From Lachnospiraceae bacterium (GTDB taxonomy: Bacteria; Bacillota; Clostridia; Lachnospirales; Lachnospiraceae), in contig JAEENO010000017.1 in the NCBI GenBank assembly GCA_016283755.1, forward strand, positions 1 to 64,000: a stretch of DNA of 64,000 nucleotides. Direction: 5' to 3'. The notes below the pieces were generated by a model. It was given only the letters and a program-made list of their open reading frames with translations. It was not told the origin of the DNA and searched no databases. Both the position numbers and the translations under genes were made by a program. The number at the start of each line of letters is the position of its first letter. Position 1 is the stretch's first letter. This document shows, one piece after another, positions 62,237-64,000 of this stretch.

Positions 62237-62268
62237 AAATAGGGCGGAAAATAAAATCCGCCCTATTT
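62237..62268 (-). terminator. rpsO terminator
   Basis: AAATAGGGCGGA pairs perfectly with TCCGCCCTATTT around eight bases. A second palindrome, AATCTCGTATACGAGATT (62271-62288), overlaps the rpsO stop codon. The minus-strand tail is only moderately T-rich, so partial read-through to pnp is likely. Confidence 0.75.
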
Positions 62269-62286
62269 TTAATCTCGTATACGAGA

Positions 62287-62553
62287 TTATTTTCTGATTC
62301 CTAAACGTGAAATAAGTTCACGATATCTGTTGATATCCTTGTTCTTTAAGTAAGCAAGTAAACTACGTCTCTGACCAACCATCTTTAAAAGACCACGTCT
62401 GCTGTGATGATCCTTGTCATTAGCCTTTAAATGCTCTGTAAGCTCTTTGATTCTCTCTGTAAGAAGAGCAATCTGTACTTCAGGTGAACCTGTGTCGCCT
62501 GTGCCTCTGCCGTACTCGGCAATAATAGCCTGTTTCTTTTCCTTAGAAATCAT
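62287..62553 (-). CDS. rpsO: 30S ribosomal protein S15
   Basis: S15 is an early 16S-binding protein that also contacts 23S rRNA. The 88-residue product is complete, with [21 protein letters not shown], the [21 protein letters not shown] block and the [13 protein letters not shown] end. AGGAGG lies eight bases before the ATG. A folded leader precedes it, consistent with the autoregulation known for S15 in several bacteria. Confidence 0.97.
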   Translation of the reverse strand: MISKEKKQAIIAEYGRGTGDTGSPEVQIALLTERIKELTEHLKANDKDHHSRRGLLKMVGQRRSLLAYLKNKDINRYRELISRLGIRK

Positions 62554-62574
62554 TTTAAAATCCTCCTATAATCT

Positions 62575-62645
62575 GTCAGCAAAAGCGCCAAATACCAAGT
62601 ATCGGGTCGGAGTGTCCCAAAACATAGCAAAAGGCTACTGCTAAC
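62575..62645 (-). promoter_or_regulatory. Candidate S15 autoregulatory leader
   Basis: On the minus strand GTTAGCA pairs with TGCTGAC (one wobble), enclosing three possible small hairpins: TAGC-CTTTT-GCTA, GGG-N9-CCC and ATAC-TTG-GTAT. A multi-branched leader just before rpsO is the form used for S15 feedback in Geobacillus. Structure is read by eye; family membership is inferred. Confidence 0.5.
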
Positions 62646-62655
62646 CATAATACAA

Positions 62656-62684
62656 AAGACATTCTATCATAAATAGAATGTCTT
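62656..62684 (-). terminator. Terminator of the NlpC/P60 gene
   Basis: AAGACATTCTAT pairs perfectly with ATAGAATGTCTT across five bases, followed by TTTTG-type sequence on the minus strand. Confidence 0.8.
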
Positions 62685-62712
62685 GTAAATACAATATTTA
62701 AGTATTCTTACA

Positions 62713-63816
62713 TTAATCCGGAAGAATACGAACAACTCTTATTATCGATCTGTATGAACAGCTCGAAATCTTGATACCGTCACGCTTATTGCTTGCGTGT
62801 ACTATCTGTCCGTTACCGATGTAAATTGCAACATGTCCGATTGTTCCACCGTGTCCGTAGAAGAAAAGGTCACCCGGCTTAGCTTCCGAAGCCTTAATTC
62901 TTGTACCCATCTGTGCCTGTGAACCGGAATAATGAGGAAGTGAATAACCGAACTGCTGATATACCTTCATTGTGAAACCTGAACAGTCGATACCGTTGGT
63001 AAGTGATGTACCGCCCCATACATATCTGTTGCCCACATACTTAAGAGCAAACTGTACAAGCTTAATTCTTAAATCCGATACTCCCGAGCCAAAATACAAC
63101 TCAGAAAGTGTCATACCCTTCTTAAGTTCATAAGAAATGGTACAATAATCAGCTGCTACATAACCTTCATCATCATCTACGTTAACCTTAACCCAACCGT
63201 CAAGAATCTCAACTATCTCAAGCTGCTCACCCTTGCCGACTGTAGTCATAATTGATGAATCCGTAGACGGATTGGAACGAACTCTTAAGCAGTCTGTTGT
63301 AACTGTTACAACGTGACGTGCAACCTCATTAACGAGCTCGAGTGCTTCATCTCCGTATACAAGATACTCAGCCGAAATATATCCCTTACAATTACCGGAC
63401 TCAATTCTTGCCCAGCCGTTCTCAATCTCAAAAACTTCACATCCGCAATTGTTGGTAATCTTACCTACAATCTTACCATCCTTTGACGGCTCTTCCCTAA
63501 CATTGAGGTTACCCTCTACCTGTACGATACCGAGATTAATATAACCGCAGATTGTTCTGTTACCGTCTTCATTATATGAAATAAGTTCATCAGCTACACC
63601 ACCGTTACCGGACATAAGTGAAAGTGATGTCTGATTGGCTCTTACAGATGCAACCGTCTTCATAAGCTGATATGAAAAGGCTGCGGTAACACCTGCCTGT
63701 AATCTGTTATTCTCAATATCTGCATGTACTTCATTTGACATTCCCGCAAATGAAGAAGTAATTACCATAAATGTTATAAGCGCTCCCGCAATGAGCTTTC
63801 TTATCGGATTTTTCAT
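62713..63816 (-). CDS. Secreted NlpC/P60 (C40) cell-wall endopeptidase with SH3 domains
   Basis: A 367-residue exported peptidoglycan hydrolase. Residues 1-32 form a signal peptide (LIAGALITFMVITSSFAG). Two bacterial SH3 domains follow (about 95-160, VEGNLNVREEPSKDGKIVG, and 165-230, VTTDCLRVRSNPSTDSSIM), then the C40 catalytic domain with Cys in GIDCSGF, His in IGHVAIYIG and a polar residue near VHASNK. Such enzymes cut D-Glu-diaminopimelate links, often during daughter-cell separation. It has its own promoter and terminator between ribF and rpsO. Confidence 0.93.
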   Translation of the reverse strand: MKNPIRKLIAGALITFMVITSSFAGMSNEVHADIENNRLQAGVTAAFSYQLMKTVASVRANQTSLSLMSGNGGVADELISYNEDGNRTICGYINLGIVQVEGNLNVREEPSKDGKIVGKITNNCGCEVFEIENGWARIESGNCKGYISAEYLVYGDEALELVNEVARHVVTVTTDCLRVRSNPSTDSSIMTTVGKGEQLEIVEILDGWVKVNVDDDEGYVAADYCTISYELKKGMTLSELYFGSGVSDLRIKLVQFALKYVGNRYVWGGTSLTNGIDCSGFTMKVYQQFGYSLPHYSGSQAQMGTRIKASEAKPGDLFFYGHGGTIGHVAIYIGNGQIVHASNKRDGIKISSCSYRSIIRVVRILPD

Positions 63817-63862
63817 TTTATTGAATACTCCTTACAAACATACTGATTTATAAACTTTAGTT

Positions 63863-63891
63863 ATTATATCACTAAAAAAACACAAAGTCAA
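63863..63891 (-). promoter_or_regulatory. NlpC/P60 gene promoter
   Basis: On the minus strand TTGACT (63886-63891) and TATAAT (63863-63868) are separated by 17 bases, 46 bases before the start codon. Confidence 0.85.
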
Positions 63892-63925
63892 ATTTTATGT
63901 AATAATTATGTAATAATTGCTCCTG

Positions 63926-64000
63926 CTAAATCGCCTCAACATCAGATTTTATCTGCATTTCAAGCTCTTCTATACTGTTAAATTTCTTCTCCGGACGGAT
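63926..64000 (-). CDS. ribF: C-terminus of RibF (riboflavin kinase/FAD synthetase), cut by the window edge
   Basis: The last 24 codons of a minus-strand gene run off the right edge and read IRPEKKFNSIEELEMQIKSDVEAI before TAG at 63926-63928. The (L/I)RPEKKF-x-S-x-EEL-x-x-QI-x-x-D pattern is the typical end of RibF, and ribF next to rpsO-pnp is the common bacterial order. Only the tail is visible, so the assignment rests on this motif and position. Confidence 0.68.
   Translation of the reverse strand: MRPEKKFNSIEELEMQIKSDVEAI

Overview
The window is AT-rich, densely packed bacterial chromosome with short gaps, strong Shine-Dalgarno sites (AAGGAGG) and many TTGACA/TATAAT-like promoters. It points to an anaerobic Clostridia-type Firmicute, most likely Lachnospiraceae. 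The evidence is the full Rnf operon, a Na+-pumping decarboxylase cluster, a spore-type GerW (YtfJ)/DUF2953 pair, RecU, an L27 with a Prp-cleavable N-terminus, and cmk-ispH-rpsA synteny. Almost everything is core housekeeping, mostly on the minus strand. I see no prophage, insertion sequence, CRISPR array, rRNA or tRNA, and no gene-free stretch longer than 300 bases. I identify about 71 protein genes, one of them cut by the right edge.

Layout, left to right: (1) 0.1-6.7 kb holds a cytidylate-kinase-like protein, dtd, a XerS-like recombinase, a secreted repeat protein, plsC, and a divergent LysM-protein/lexA SOS pair. (2) 6.7-11.1 kb is the rplU-prp-rpmA-obg-yhbY-nadD-yqeK-rsfS ribosome-assembly/NAD operon behind an L21-type leader. 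(3) 11.1-19.0 kb runs from rsuA down to an RNase E/G through HAD, RluA, RecU, a degenerate HisF/HisI/HisE fusion and two radical-SAM-associated genes. (4) 19.1-26.4 kb is the long yicC-gmk-rpoZ / rimO-pgsA-pncC-rsmD-coaD-pepD run. (5) 26.5-32.7 kb has rqcH, recG, fakA, asp23 and rpmB. (6) 32.7-40.7 kb has gerW, DUF2953, an unknown gene, Nudix, U32 peptidase, zapA, ruvBA and miaB. (7) 40.8-45.8 kb is rnfCDGEAB. (8) 46-52.8 kb has a YprB-type exonuclease, a hairpin-rich intergenic array, an orphan cheR, rpsA, ispH, cmk, an FAD enzyme and an RpiR regulator. (9) 52.9-57.6 kb is a Na+ decarboxylase/carboxyltransferase cluster. (10) 57.8-64 kb has scpAB, a phosphoesterase, pnp, rpsO, an NlpC/P60 hydrolase and the end of ribF.

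The genes fall into a few connected processes: ribosome production and tRNA/rRNA modification (rplU, rpmA, rpmB, rpsO, rpsA, obg, rsfS, rimO, miaB, rsmD, rluA, rsuA, rng, pnp); DNA damage and recombination (lexA, recG, ruvAB, recU); and sodium-motive energy conservation (Rnf plus OadB-type pump). The most interesting signal is at cmk/ispH. The ispH frame has no ATG, GTG, CTG or TTG start before its conserved N-terminus and is entered exactly one base back from cmk, across an A9 run containing A-AAA-AAC in slippery phase. This suggests a frameshift-made Cmk-IspH fusion, a rare ATT/ATA start, or a one-base homopolymer error. Other notable points are a perfect-consensus promoter clamped by two LexA boxes, a HisIE-like fusion that has lost catalytic residues, an RNase E/G that stops where its zinc-link should begin, a palindrome over overlapping yicC/rqcH promoters, and structured leaders ahead of rplU, rpsO and pnp.
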